NCBI GenBank assembly: GCA_002344965.1
Contig: DDUU01000011.1
Span: 139,468 to 203,467 of the forward strand
Source of the DNA: Candidatus Tepidiaquacellales bacterium UBA2330
GTDB lineage: Bacteria > Bacteroidota > Ignavibacteria > Tepidaquicellales > Tepidaquicellaceae
Reading direction: 5' to 3'
DNA length: 64,000 nucleotides
The notes beneath the pieces were generated by a model. That model was not told where the DNA came from. It worked only from the letters and a program-made list of their open reading frames with translations, and did not search any database. Shown one piece after another: positions 16,949 to 25,763 of the stretch. How positions within the stretch are numbered: position 1 is the stretch's first letter; each line of letters opens with the position of its first letter. Both the position numbers and the translations under genes were made by a program.

Positions 16949-17623
16949 TTAATTTTCGGAAATTTTATACAATCTCCACCATGGGGTCTTTGGGCTTGAA
17001 TGGTGTTCGTGATGATAACCGAAAAAATAACAACTGAGCATAGCCCAAAAGTGATTTTTTTTCTGAGATCGTGCGAAGTGTGGAGAGTGTAGCCCTTCAT
17101 CCGGATTTCTGTGTGGAAGATATGTCCCGAAGTAAAACAGCTGAAGCGTGCTGAGTATTGAAGGTATCACCCAAAATAAAATTACACCGGCATTACTGTA
17201 AAACAATGTTAAGATGTTGAATAATATAGCCATTGTAACCAGCTGAAATATTGAAACATAATTGGACAGAAATTTAAACCACCAAAGCACTAAATTTTGA
17301 GATCTTGGATTGAAATCAGGGTCATCCTCTGATGTCGGGGAACTATGATGCATTAAATGGCTTTTCAAAAGTTTTTTAAAACTAAATCCTGCAAAGAGAA
17401 ATGAAGTCAAGTAACCAAATGAATTGTTTACAAATTTACTTTTGCAGATATTTTTATGCATGGCATCGTGAGAAGTTATGAATATTCCTGTAAACAAATA
17501 GGTCTGAACCAATATGTGAAAGTAAAGCAGCGGATCAGAAAATGAAATATCCTGTTTGCCAAGAATATAAAACAAGTGAGATGACCAGCACATAATGATC
17601 AATAAAGCAACTGCAATTCCCAT
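16949..17623 (-). CDS. crtW: Beta-carotene ketolase (CrtW-type, fatty-acid-desaturase superfamily)
   Basis: Membrane di-iron oxygenase that adds keto groups to beta-ionone rings (beta-carotene to echinenone/canthaxanthin). 224 aa with several hydrophobic helices. The histidine clusters are in CrtW order: HDAMH (52-56), HLMHH (89-93) and GYHHEHH (202-208). The last is followed by SSPKTPWWRL, a CrtW signature that sets it apart from lipid desaturases; GTYLPHR and FARS before it also fit. Start ATG at 17623. It stands alone: no other carotenoid gene is in the window, though dxr and dxs lie within 4 kb on either side. A related hydroxylase or desaturase is the alternative. Confidence 0.85.
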   Translation of the reverse strand: MGIAVALLIIMCWSSHLFYILGKQDISFSDPLLYFHILVQTYLFTGIFITSHDAMHKNICKSKFVNNSFGYLTSFLFAGFSFKKLLKSHLMHHSSPTSEDDPDFNPRSQNLVLWWFKFLSNYVSIFQLVTMAILFNILTLFYSNAGVILFWVIPSILSTLQLFYFGTYLPHRNPDEGLHSPHFARSQKKNHFWAMLSCYFFGYHHEHHSSPKTPWWRLYKISEN

Positions 17624-17688
17624 TTTATCAGTAATTATAAATGATTAGTTTCAATATCAAATTATTTTCTTATTAATAAAATTCAAAA

Positions 17689-18870
17689 TTGAATTCACCT
17701 GTTTCTGTTTCAGAATTGACAAGAGATTTAAAAAATACCATTGAAAGAAATTTTTCCTTTGTATTTGTCAAAGGCGAGATCTCAAATTTCAAAAATCATT
17801 CTTCCGGTCATTTTTATTTTTCGCTAAAGGACAGCAAATCACAAATTAGTGCAGTAATGTGGAATTCAAGAGCTAAAGACCTGAACTTTATGCCGGAAGA
17901 CGGTATGAGCGTACTTATAAAAGGGAGAATTACTTTATATGAAACCAGGGGAAGCTATCAGATAGATGCATTCGAAATACTTCCTTCCGGAGTCGGAGAG
18001 CTCCAGATAGCATTTGAAAAACTTAAGAAAAAATTATATGATGAAGGGTTATTTGATGAAAGATATAAAAAACCCATTCCTTTGTATCCGGAAAAAGTTA
18101 CACTTATCACTTCTGAAACCGGCGCAGCATTTCATGATTTTATAAAAGTAACGGAGAACAGGTATCCGTTAGTAAGAATATTACTCATACCAGCGATTAT
18201 GCAGGGCGCAAACTCAGCTGAAAGCATCTGCAGTGCAATTAAAAAAGCAAACAGCGTTGCCTACAAATCAGAGATTATTGTAATAACCCGCGGCGGAGGA
18301 TCAATAGAGGATCTATGGACTTTCAATGAAGAGAAGGTTGCTAGGGCAATTTTTAATTCGAAAATACCTGTTGTATCCGCAGTTGGTCATGAAGTGGATT
18401 TTACGATAAGCGATTTCACTGCAGACAAAAGAGCACCCACGCCGTCCGCTGCAGCTGAGATGATTTTCCCCGATGCCTATGATCTGAAATTAAGATTAAA
18501 TGTAAGTGAAAACAGTTTAAAGAGACATATCCATTACAGGATAAATAAATTAAAAAATGAACTCAGCAGTATTGAAAGAAATTATTACTTTAAAAGACCT
18601 GCAGATCTTATAAATGAATTCAGAATGAATCTTGATGCGCTTGACAGGGACATTAAGTCAGTAACAGCAGGAAAATTCCGGAATATAAAAACTAATATTG
18701 AAACCAACAGAAAATTACTTAATTCTCTAAACCCTGAAAATGTCTTAAAAAGAGGATTTGCTATAATCAGAAGAGATGAAAGGATTGTAACGCAGAGCAG
18801 TCAGTTAAAAATAAAAGATGAAATTCAGATTAGATTCAGTGACGGTGAATCTGATGCAATCGTAAAATAA
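17689..18870 (+). CDS. xseA: Exonuclease VII large subunit
   Basis: Catalytic subunit of exonuclease VII, which degrades single-stranded DNA in repair; works with XseB. 393 aa. The start is TTG at 17689: an in-frame stop lies four codons upstream, and the conserved N-terminus (VSVSELTRDLKNTIE) begins at once. The OB-fold (FVKGEISNFKNHSSGHFYF, about 24-100) precedes the nuclease domain with ITRGGGSIEDLWTFNEE and VSAVGHEVDFTISDFTADKR, then a coiled coil and the tail LKRGFAIIRRD. The gene is followed by xseB after 18 bases. Confidence 0.95.
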   Translation: MNSPVSVSELTRDLKNTIERNFSFVFVKGEISNFKNHSSGHFYFSLKDSKSQISAVMWNSRAKDLNFMPEDGMSVLIKGRITLYETRGSYQIDAFEILPSGVGELQIAFEKLKKKLYDEGLFDERYKKPIPLYPEKVTLITSETGAAFHDFIKVTENRYPLVRILLIPAIMQGANSAESICSAIKKANSVAYKSEIIVITRGGGSIEDLWTFNEEKVARAIFNSKIPVVSAVGHEVDFTISDFTADKRAPTPSAAAEMIFPDAYDLKLRLNVSENSLKRHIHYRINKLKNELSSIERNYYFKRPADLINEFRMNLDALDRDIKSVTAGKFRNIKTNIETNRKLLNSLNPENVLKRGFAIIRRDERIVTQSSQLKIKDEIQIRFSDGESDAIVK

Positions 18871-18888
18871 AATCATACATCAAACTAT

Positions 18889-19104
18889 ATGTCAAAAAAG
18901 AAAGTTACGGAAGACACATTCGGCAGCAGCTATAAAAAGCTTGAAGTAATTCTTGCTAAGCTTGAAACAGAAATAGAAGATCATTCGCTTGAGGAAATTA
19001 TAGAAAAATATCAGGAGGCGATCAATCTTTTAAAAATCTGCAGAAAAAAACTTGATGAAGCGGAATTGAAAATCGAAAAATTAAGCACTGAAGAAGAGAA
19101 TTAA
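18889..19104 (+). CDS. xseB: Exonuclease VII small subunit
   Basis: 71-aa helical subunit that assembles on XseA. The family signature is visible: SYKKLEVILAKLETEIEDHS, LEEIIEKYQEAINLLKICRK, LDEAELKIEKL. Normal length; lies between xseA and dxs in one transcript. Confidence 0.93.
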   Translation: MSKKKVTEDTFGSSYKKLEVILAKLETEIEDHSLEEIIEKYQEAINLLKICRKKLDEAELKIEKLSTEEEN

Positions 19105-19135
19105 AAACAGTATATTTGCACAAACTATTTTTAAA

Positions 19136-21052
19136 ATGAGCGAATACAATATTAACAATACAAAATTTTTAAAGGATATAGACTATCCTAAAGATCTGAA
19201 GAAACTAAACTTAATGAATCTCAGAGAACTTGCAGATGAAGTCCGCGAGTACCTTATTGATACAATATCCAGAATCGGCGGACATCTCGGAGCTTCTCTC
19301 GGAGTATGTGAACTTACTCTTGCATTACATTACGTTTTTAATACTCCCGATGATAAAATTATCTGGGATGTAGGTCATCAGGGTTACATTCACAAAATTC
19401 TCACAGGAAGAAAAGAACAATTAAAAAAAATCAGACAAAAAGACGGTATCAGCGGCTTTCTTAAAAGAAGCGAAAGCGAGTATGATGTGTTTGGCGCAGG
19501 ACATGCAACTACTTCCATATCTGCGGCACTTGGCATTGCCACTGCAAGAGATTTTTCTAAAAAGAATTTTAAAGTAATTTCAGTTATAGGTGACGGTTCT
19601 ATGACGGGAGGTATGGCTTATGAAGCAATGAATAATATTGGTCTTCTTAAAAAAGATATTATAGTAGTTCTGAATGATAACAGAATGTCAATTGCCCCGA
19701 ATGTATGGTCGCTTCAGAATTATTTCAATGACCTGATGACAAACGATACATATAATAAATTCAGAAGCAAGGTATGGGAACTTACTGAAGTATTTGACAA
19801 GAAAAACAGCGACCGACTCAGAAAGGTCGGAGCGAAAATAGAAGGAAGCATTAAAAGTGTGATTACTCCGGGTATGCTTTTTGAAGCGCTTGGATTCCGC
19901 TACTTCGGTCCGGTGAACGGACATAATGTTGTTAATCTTGTAAAAATGCTTGAAGAGCTGAAAAGAATGTCAGGTCCGATTCTTCTTCACATAATTTCTG
20001 AAAAAGGCAAAGGACCTTCATATGCAACAGATCATCCGCAGAAGATTCACGCATTAAATCCTTTTGACAAATCTACAGGCATTGAACATAAGAAATCAAC
20101 AGTCTCAACATATACCAAAGAGTTTGGAATTGCATTAACGGAACTTGCAAAAAACGATCCTAAAATAATTGCAGTAAATGCTGCAATGCCGGACGGAACA
20201 GGATTAAATTATATGCAGAGTGAAATTCCGGACAGGTATTTTGACGTCGGGATAGCGGAGCAGCATGCAGTAACATTCTGCGCTGGTCTGGCGACGGAAG
20301 GTTACACTCCGGTAGCAGCGATTTATTCCACTTTCCTTCAGAGAGCTTTTGATCAGATAATTCATGACGTTGCTATTCAAAAACTTCCCGTAATTTTTAT
20401 TCTTGACAGGGGAGGGCTTGTTGGAGCTGACGGTCCAACACATCACGGCGTATTTGATCTTACATATCTCAGACTGATACCCGGTATGGTTTTAATGTCG
20501 CCGAAGGATGAGAATGAATTAAGGAATATGCTTTTTACAGCCACACGGTACAAGAGAGGTCCTATCGCCATCAGGTATCCGCGGGGAAACGCTCTCGGCG
20601 TTGAGAAAGGAAAATTTGAATTAATGGAAATCGGTAAAGGCGAGATTGTTAAAAAAGGAAAAGACATTGCAATCCTTGCAGTTGGAAATATGGTAAAAAA
20701 TTCTATGGACTCGGAAAAATATCTTAGTGAATACGGAATCAGCGCGGAAATAATAAATGCAAGATTTATAAAACCGCTTGACAGAGAGCTGCTGTATGAT
20801 GTCTTCAGAAGATTTGATAAAATTATGACAATAGAAGATAATACTATCGTCGGCGGATTCGGAAGTGCTGTCTCAGAATTTGCTTCTGAAAATAATCTTA
20901 AAAATGATATCCTCATTCACGGAATTCCGGACAGATTTATTGAACACGGAAAACCGGAAGAGCTTCATGAAGAACTCAGAATTGACGCAAAGGGAATTGC
21001 AGAAGTTGTCAGGGAATTTTTGATTAAAACTAAAATTAATGAAAAAGTTTAA
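19136..21052 (+). CDS. dxs: 1-deoxy-D-xylulose-5-phosphate synthase
   Basis: Thiamine-diphosphate enzyme joining pyruvate and glyceraldehyde-3-phosphate to DXP, the entry to the MEP pathway; also supplies thiamine and pyridoxal synthesis. 638 aa, typical. The N-terminal IGGHLGASLGVCELTLALHY is followed by the ThDP-binding GDGSMTGGMAYEAMNN ending in NDN. The transketolase-like middle domain has RYFDVGIAEQHAVTFCAG and RGGLVGADGPTHHG, and the C-terminal domain contains IEDNTIVGGFGSAV. The last 14 bases overlap the next gene, so translation may be coupled. The xseA-xseB-dxs order is a common bacterial arrangement. Confidence 0.97.
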   Translation: MSEYNINNTKFLKDIDYPKDLKKLNLMNLRELADEVREYLIDTISRIGGHLGASLGVCELTLALHYVFNTPDDKIIWDVGHQGYIHKILTGRKEQLKKIRQKDGISGFLKRSESEYDVFGAGHATTSISAALGIATARDFSKKNFKVISVIGDGSMTGGMAYEAMNNIGLLKKDIIVVLNDNRMSIAPNVWSLQNYFNDLMTNDTYNKFRSKVWELTEVFDKKNSDRLRKVGAKIEGSIKSVITPGMLFEALGFRYFGPVNGHNVVNLVKMLEELKRMSGPILLHIISEKGKGPSYATDHPQKIHALNPFDKSTGIEHKKSTVSTYTKEFGIALTELAKNDPKIIAVNAAMPDGTGLNYMQSEIPDRYFDVGIAEQHAVTFCAGLATEGYTPVAAIYSTFLQRAFDQIIHDVAIQKLPVIFILDRGGLVGADGPTHHGVFDLTYLRLIPGMVLMSPKDENELRNMLFTATRYKRGPIAIRYPRGNALGVEKGKFELMEIGKGEIVKKGKDIAILAVGNMVKNSMDSEKYLSEYGISAEIINARFIKPLDRELLYDVFRRFDKIMTIEDNTIVGGFGSAVSEFASENNLKNDILIHGIPDRFIEHGKPEELHEELRIDAKGIAEVVREFLIKTKINEKV

Positions 21053-21506
21053 TTTAAGTATATTCGCTATTGTATTTATTGCGGCATTTATTTTTCAAAG
21101 CTGCAGTGATAGTCCTGTGCAAAATACTGAAAGCAGACAGCTGTTGTTTAACCATGACGGATTGATAGAAGAAGTTGGAGGGGACTGCTCTGCAGTTCAG
21201 GTAAGAACCCGAAGTTTCGGTGAGTTTGATTTAAGCGGTTATTCAAAATTACGTTTTGAATTTGACGGAATGTCGGACGCAGATCTTTCCAGTATCAGTA
21301 TTTTTTATTATGAAAACGGAGAAATTGTTAACTTCGTAAATTTAACAAACAGAGATGAAATTAACTCAACTGATTTTGCAGAAGTTAATTCTCCCGGTAT
21401 GCAAAGAGAAATATTTTCAAGAGTAACTTTAAAATCTTCAGTATGTACTGGACAGATTTTTTATCTGACATTCAGAGACCTAAAGATATTCGGAATAAGG
21501 CAGTAA
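21039..21506 (+). CDS. Small lipoprotein of unknown function
   Basis: 155 aa with a lipoprotein signal ending FIAAFIFQSC; Cys22 would be lipidated. The mature part is short and beta-rich (FGEFDLSGYSKLRFEFDGMS, FSRVTLKSSVCTGQIFYLTF), with two further cysteines (in GGDCSAV and SSVCTGQ) that could form a disulfide. I recognise no family. It overlaps dxs by 14 bases and ends 9 bases before miaB, so it is embedded in this operon and probably expressed with it. Confidence 0.75.
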   Translation: MKKFNLSIFAIVFIAAFIFQSCSDSPVQNTESRQLLFNHDGLIEEVGGDCSAVQVRTRSFGEFDLSGYSKLRFEFDGMSDADLSSISIFYYENGEIVNFVNLTNRDEINSTDFAEVNSPGMQREIFSRVTLKSSVCTGQIFYLTFRDLKIFGIRQ

Positions 21507-21515
21507 AACTAATCT

Positions 21516-22955
21516 ATGGAATTATCACATCTTATTTTAAATAACGAATCCGAAGTTAGAAAAAATTTCAACAGACTTTCAAATGACAAGAAAGTATATG
21601 TGGAAACTTACGGCTGTCAGATGAATTTTTCTGATACGGAAATTGTGCTGAGCGTCCTGAGCAAAAACGGATATAATGAGACTTCTGATATTGAAGAGTC
21701 TGATGTGATACTTCTTAATACATGCAGTATAAGAGAGAATGCGGAGAATAGAATATACAGCCGGCTCGGAGATTTGATTAAATATAAAAAAAGAAATCCG
21801 GATCTTGTGATCGGGATTCTCGGCTGCATGGCTGAAAGATTAAGAAAAGATCTTCTTCAGAAAAAGAAAATAGTTGATATTATAGTAGGACCGGATGAAT
21901 ACAGAAAAGTGCCTGAGCTTATTGAAAATTCAGTTGAAAAAGGTGAGAAAGGAATTGCAGTAAAATTATCAAGGACCGAAACGTATGATGACATAACACC
22001 GCTGAGAAGAGAGGGGATTACTGCCTGGCTCTCGATAATGAGAGGCTGTGATAAATTTTGTTCTTTTTGCGTAGTGCCGTTTACAAGAGGCAGAGAGCGA
22101 AGCAGAAGTTTTATAAATATAACTGAGGAATCAAAAAGACTTTATGACGAAGGTGTAAGAGATATCTGGCTTCTCGGTCAGAATGTAAATTCTTATAAAT
22201 ATGAAGAATATGATTTTGCTGATCTTTTAAAAAATGTTGCAGCGGCTGTTCCCGGAATGAGAGTCAGATATATAACTTCGCATCCTTATGATCTATCCGA
22301 CAAGCTGCTTGAAACTATGGCTGAATATGATAACATCTGTAAGTATATTCATCTTCCCATTCAGTCAGGATCTGACAGAATTCTTAAACTTATGAACAGA
22401 TTATATTCAGTAAAAGAGTATATGCGGGTTATGCTGAAAGCGAGAGAAATGATGCCCGGTATAGGTTTATCCACTGATATAATTTCCTGTTTTCCCGGCG
22501 AAACTGATGATGAACATAAAATGACGCTGGATGTGATCAGAGAAATCGAATACGACAGCGCATTTACTTTTGTTTATTCACCTAGAGAAAATACCAAAGC
22601 TTTCGAAATGACGGATACTCTTGATGAAGAAACAAAAAAACAAAGACTTGATGAGATAATAACTCTGCAGCGTGAAATATCATTTAAAATTAACTCAGCA
22701 TTGACGGGAAGCGTAATGCCTGTTTTGGTGGAGACACTTAGTAAAAAATCAGAAGATAATTTTATGGGGAGAACAGATTGTAACAAGTCGGTAATTATAC
22801 CGAGAAATTTTAGTTCTGTCGATATGTCAGGAAATCTTATAAATACAGGATTTATAAAAGCGGGTGAACTGATTAATGTTGAGATCACAGGCGCTAATTC
22901 TGCAACACTTTTCGGAAACCCAGTCCGAAAAAATGAAACGCTTTCAAAATCATAA
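21516..22955 (+). CDS. miaB: tRNA-2-methylthio-N6-isopentenyladenosine-37 methylthiotransferase
   Basis: Radical-SAM enzyme adding a methylthio group at i6A37 of tRNAs that read UNN codons. 479 aa. The N-terminal UPF0004 domain carries three cluster cysteines (ETYGCQMNFSDTE, LLNTCSIREN, GILGCMAER). The radical-SAM motif RGCDKFCSFCVVPFTRGRER is at about 170-190, and a C-terminal TRAM domain (FMGRTDCNKSVIIP, VEITGANSATLFG) binds tRNA. The family assignment is secure. The lpxL-like gene begins 9 bases after its stop. Confidence 0.96.
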   Translation: MELSHLILNNESEVRKNFNRLSNDKKVYVETYGCQMNFSDTEIVLSVLSKNGYNETSDIEESDVILLNTCSIRENAENRIYSRLGDLIKYKKRNPDLVIGILGCMAERLRKDLLQKKKIVDIIVGPDEYRKVPELIENSVEKGEKGIAVKLSRTETYDDITPLRREGITAWLSIMRGCDKFCSFCVVPFTRGRERSRSFINITEESKRLYDEGVRDIWLLGQNVNSYKYEEYDFADLLKNVAAAVPGMRVRYITSHPYDLSDKLLETMAEYDNICKYIHLPIQSGSDRILKLMNRLYSVKEYMRVMLKAREMMPGIGLSTDIISCFPGETDDEHKMTLDVIREIEYDSAFTFVYSPRENTKAFEMTDTLDEETKKQRLDEIITLQREISFKINSALTGSVMPVLVETLSKKSEDNFMGRTDCNKSVIIPRNFSSVDMSGNLINTGFIKAGELINVEITGANSATLFGNPVRKNETLSKS

Positions 22956-22963
22956 TCTGTTAA

Positions 22964-23841
22964 TTGCTGAATTCAATTCTCATATTAATTTTCAATATTA
23001 CCGGTTTTACGGTCAGATTATTTCCTTTGAAATTTATTCAGCGTCTTGGCAAATGTCTGGGGCTGTTTTTTTTTATCTGATTCCTATCAGAAAGAAAGTA
23101 GCATACAGTAATCTAAGCCTTTGCTTTCCTGATAAAGACCATTCATTCAAAAAATCCATTGTTAAAGAAAATTATATTAATCTCGGTATCAATCTTTTTG
23201 AGTTTTTTTATTTGCCAAAGCTGAATAATAAAAGACTTAAAGATCTGACATTTTTCAAAAATGAGTATATTGCCGAGGAATCCCGAAAGAAAGGAAAAGG
23301 CACATTATTTTTAAGCGGACATTATTCAAACTGGGAATTAACGGCTTTTTCTTTTTCAATGCTGTTTGGAATCAGTCTGAAGATCATTGCAAAACCACAG
23401 GGCAGTGAAGTATTAAACAGGAAGATCAACTCATACAGAGAAATGAGCGGCAATGAAATTATTCAGACGGGATATTCCCTGCGCGCAATATTTGATAAAC
23501 TCGAAAATAATGACATAGTTTGTTTTCTTATTGATCAGTCCGCACATCCGGATTATTCTGTTTACATAAATTTTCTCGGACAGAATACATCTGCATTTTC
23601 AGGACCGGCAAAAATAGCTTTGAAGAAAAGACCTGAGCTGATACTCGGATACGGCGTAAGAAACAAAAATTATAAGTATGAAATATTTTTATCCAATATA
23701 AATTATGAAGACATAAATGAATATAATCCTGAAAATATTAAATTGCTTACACAAAGGATTCAGACAGAATTTGAAAAAATTATATTAAAAAATCCGGGGC
23801 AGTGGCTCTGGCTGCATAAAAGATTTAAGCATGTCAGATAG
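22964..23841 (+). CDS. LpxL/HtrB-like lipid A acyltransferase, split by a frameshift in a 9-T run
   Basis: Transfers a secondary acyl chain to lipid A at the inner membrane. The C-terminal part is clear: LIPIRKKVAYSNLSLCFPD, LFLSGHYSNWELTAFSF (catalytic HxxxxE-type motif), FLIDQSAHPDYS, and the tail PGQWLWLHKRFK. The expected N-terminus lies in a different frame, starting at TTG 22964 right after miaB: LNSILILIFNITGFTVRLFP, LKFIQRLGKCLGLFFF. The two frames meet at the T run 23066-23074; one extra T would fuse them into FFFYLIPIRKKV, a normal LpxL N-terminus of about 290 aa. The uninterrupted downstream frame (from 22876 or the ATG at 22933) gives an atypical N-terminus and overlaps miaB, so I reject it. 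Either a sequencing/assembly indel, a real mutation, or slippage-dependent expression. Confidence 0.75.
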
Positions 23842-24871
23842 ACAAATCGACATAAAAAAAATACTGATCATACAGACTGCTTTTCTCGGAGATGTAGTGC
23901 TGACGATTCCTCTGATTCAGGAAATTAAAATAAAATATCCTGACGCAGTTATTGATTTTCTTTGCATTCCGTCTACATCTGATTTGCTTAAAAATAATCC
24001 CGGGATAAGAGAACTTATTCCCTATGATAAAAGAAATTCAGGTTTAAGAGGTCTGGCTGATATTGTAAAGAAGATCAGAAAAGAAAAGTACGATGTCGTA
24101 ATTTCGCCTCACAGATCCTTCAGGTCGGCAGCAATAAGTTATTTATCCGGAGCTGCCGATACTGTTTCTTTTGATAAATCATCATTCAGTTTTCTTTATA
24201 AGTCAATTGTAAAGTATGAAACCGGTATTCATGAGATCCAAAGAAATCTCAGGTTATTATTACCGCTGGGAATTGATCAGCAAAGAATTATAAAGCCCGA
24301 ATTAAATATCAGCGTTCAGGAGAAAAGAAAAATTGACAGTATTTTTTATGAACACAGAATCCGTGAAGATGAGAAATTTCTGGTTATAGCGCCAGGCACT
24401 ATCTGGTTTACAAAAAGATTTCCGGAACAAAAATTTATAAACATTTGCAACTTGCTGACAGGACTGGAAACAAGAATATTTCTAATCGGAAGCAAGGATG
24501 ACAAGAAAATATCCGGCTTCATTGTGAATAATTCCAGATTCAGAAATTTCATTAATCTTACGGGGACGTTGTCGGTGATGGAGTCTGCTGAACTTATACG
24601 TAGGTCAAAACTTATAATTACAAACGACTCCGCTCCAATGCATATTGCGAACTCAATGAAAACCGATGTCTGCGCGATATTCGGAGCGACTGTGCCTGAA
24701 TTCGGATTTTATCCTTACGGAAAAAACGATAAGATCTTTCAGACGGATAATCTCAAATGCAGACCCTGCAGTATTCACGGAGGCGCAAAATGTCCCGTAA
24801 ATACTTTTGAATGCATGATGAAAATTGATGAAAAGGAAATTGCAGATTTTGTTAAAATGAAGCTAAGCTAA
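23831..24871 (+). CDS. Glycosyltransferase family 9 (ADP-heptose:LPS heptosyltransferase-like)
   Basis: 346 aa. Adds heptose to the LPS inner core from ADP-heptose by family knowledge; cytoplasmic face of the inner membrane. The N-terminal motif KKILIIQTAFLGDVVLTIPL, a typical SAPHRSFRSA-like segment (VISPHRSFRSAAISYLSG) and the C-terminal donor site (LIITNDSAPMHIANSMKTDV, AIFGATVPEFGFYPYG) are visible, with a CRPCSIHGGAKCP cysteine segment typical of WaaF homologues. It overlaps the lpxL gene by 11 bases, so the two are translationally coupled. Whether it is WaaF or WaaC cannot be told. Confidence 0.88.
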   Translation: MSDRQIDIKKILIIQTAFLGDVVLTIPLIQEIKIKYPDAVIDFLCIPSTSDLLKNNPGIRELIPYDKRNSGLRGLADIVKKIRKEKYDVVISPHRSFRSAAISYLSGAADTVSFDKSSFSFLYKSIVKYETGIHEIQRNLRLLLPLGIDQQRIIKPELNISVQEKRKIDSIFYEHRIREDEKFLVIAPGTIWFTKRFPEQKFINICNLLTGLETRIFLIGSKDDKKISGFIVNNSRFRNFINLTGTLSVMESAELIRRSKLIITNDSAPMHIANSMKTDVCAIFGATVPEFGFYPYGKNDKIFQTDNLKCRPCSIHGGAKCPVNTFECMMKIDEKEIADFVKMKLS

Positions 24872-25144
24872 AAATTCCTTCAGCCGTTCTTTAATTTCTT
24901 CCGTGCTCAGCTTAACATCGCCGCTGTTCATCTCCCGCAAAATATCTTTAATTGCAGATTTACCCGGTTCTTTCTTTATGTCCTTAAGAAAGCCGTCAAA
25001 GATCGTCTCGCCGTTTAACGCGCTGTTAATTTCAAACTCCTTGTTATGTTCGGTGAGCTCAGTATAATATACAACTTTGAATTTTCTGTTAAATTCTTTT
25101 TCCCTGTATATCTCGAACATAGTTTTGTCTGATTCGAAAGCCAT
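24863..25144 (-). CDS. Small conserved-looking protein of unknown function
   Basis: 93 aa, soluble, charged (MAFESDKTMFEIYREKEFNR, SNGEKIFDG-like ALNGETIFDGFLKDIKKEPG, VKLSTEEIKERLKEFLA). I recognise no family. It is the last gene of the minus-strand riboflavin/lipid A operon, following ribE with no gap, and its 3' end overlaps the convergent heptosyltransferase gene by 9 bases. The tight packing supports a real gene; the function is open. Confidence 0.6.
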   Translation of the reverse strand: MAFESDKTMFEIYREKEFNRKFKVVYYTELTEHNKEFEINSALNGETIFDGFLKDIKKEPGKSAIKDILREMNSGDVKLSTEEIKERLKEFLA

Positions 25145-25145
25145 A

Positions 25146-25763
25146 TTATTTTATATTGTTTTCAAAAATTCTTTTAATGTATTTCCCCATCATATCAAAT
25201 TCAATGTTTACAGTATCTCCTTCCTTTAAATGCTTAAAGGCGGTATTCTGATATGTATGAGGTATTACAGCTATTTTTATTTCAATGCCTTCATCTGTTT
25301 CTTCCGTTATTTCCGCAATTGTAAGACTTACTCCGTCAACGGAGATCGAACCTATCTTAATAATAAAATCCCTGAACTTGCTGCTGAAAGAAATAAAAAA
25401 TTCGTGTGATCCTAAATTCTCCGTTATCCTGTTTATTTTTCCCGTTGTATCAACATGACCCTGCACAAGATGCCCGTCAAGCTTTGAATTTACAGTCATT
25501 GCTTTTTCAAGGTTCAAATATTCACCTGCATTTAATTCTTCAAGATTGGTTTTACTCAGAGTTTCTTTTACTACCGTAAATTTAAGTGAACCCTTATCAA
25601 CAGATGTTACGGTAAGACAAACTCCGTTAACGGAAATACTGTCGCCGGTTTTAATCTCCTCCGAATAATTATCTGCAGCCGGTAAAATATCAATTTCAGC
25701 GTTGTCTCCTGTATGTTTTACTGAAATTACTCTGCCTGTTGTCTGAACTATTCCCGTAAACAT
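25146..25763 (-). CDS. ribE: Riboflavin synthase, alpha chain
   Basis: Converts two molecules of 6,7-dimethyl-8-ribityllumazine into riboflavin; trimeric, cytoplasmic. 205 aa. The start MFTGIVQTTGRVISV is the family hallmark. Two lumazine-binding repeats follow, each with an SVNGVCLTV / SVDGVSLTIAE strand and a VKETLSKTNL / HLVQGHVDTTGKI segment. Its start overlaps ribD by 16 bases, so the two riboflavin genes are coupled. Confidence 0.96.
   Translation of the reverse strand: MFTGIVQTTGRVISVKHTGDNAEIDILPAADNYSEEIKTGDSISVNGVCLTVTSVDKGSLKFTVVKETLSKTNLEELNAGEYLNLEKAMTVNSKLDGHLVQGHVDTTGKINRITENLGSHEFFISFSSKFRDFIIKIGSISVDGVSLTIAEITEETDEGIEIKIAVIPHTYQNTAFKHLKEGDTVNIEFDMMGKYIKRIFENNIK

Noticed and set aside
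22876..23841. Continuous frame beginning at 22876 (or the ATG at 22933) as the lpxL start
   Set aside because: It overlaps miaB by 23-80 bases, and its N-terminus (INFQYYRFYGQIISFEIYSA) does not resemble LpxL. The TTG 22964 frame encodes the expected N-terminus.
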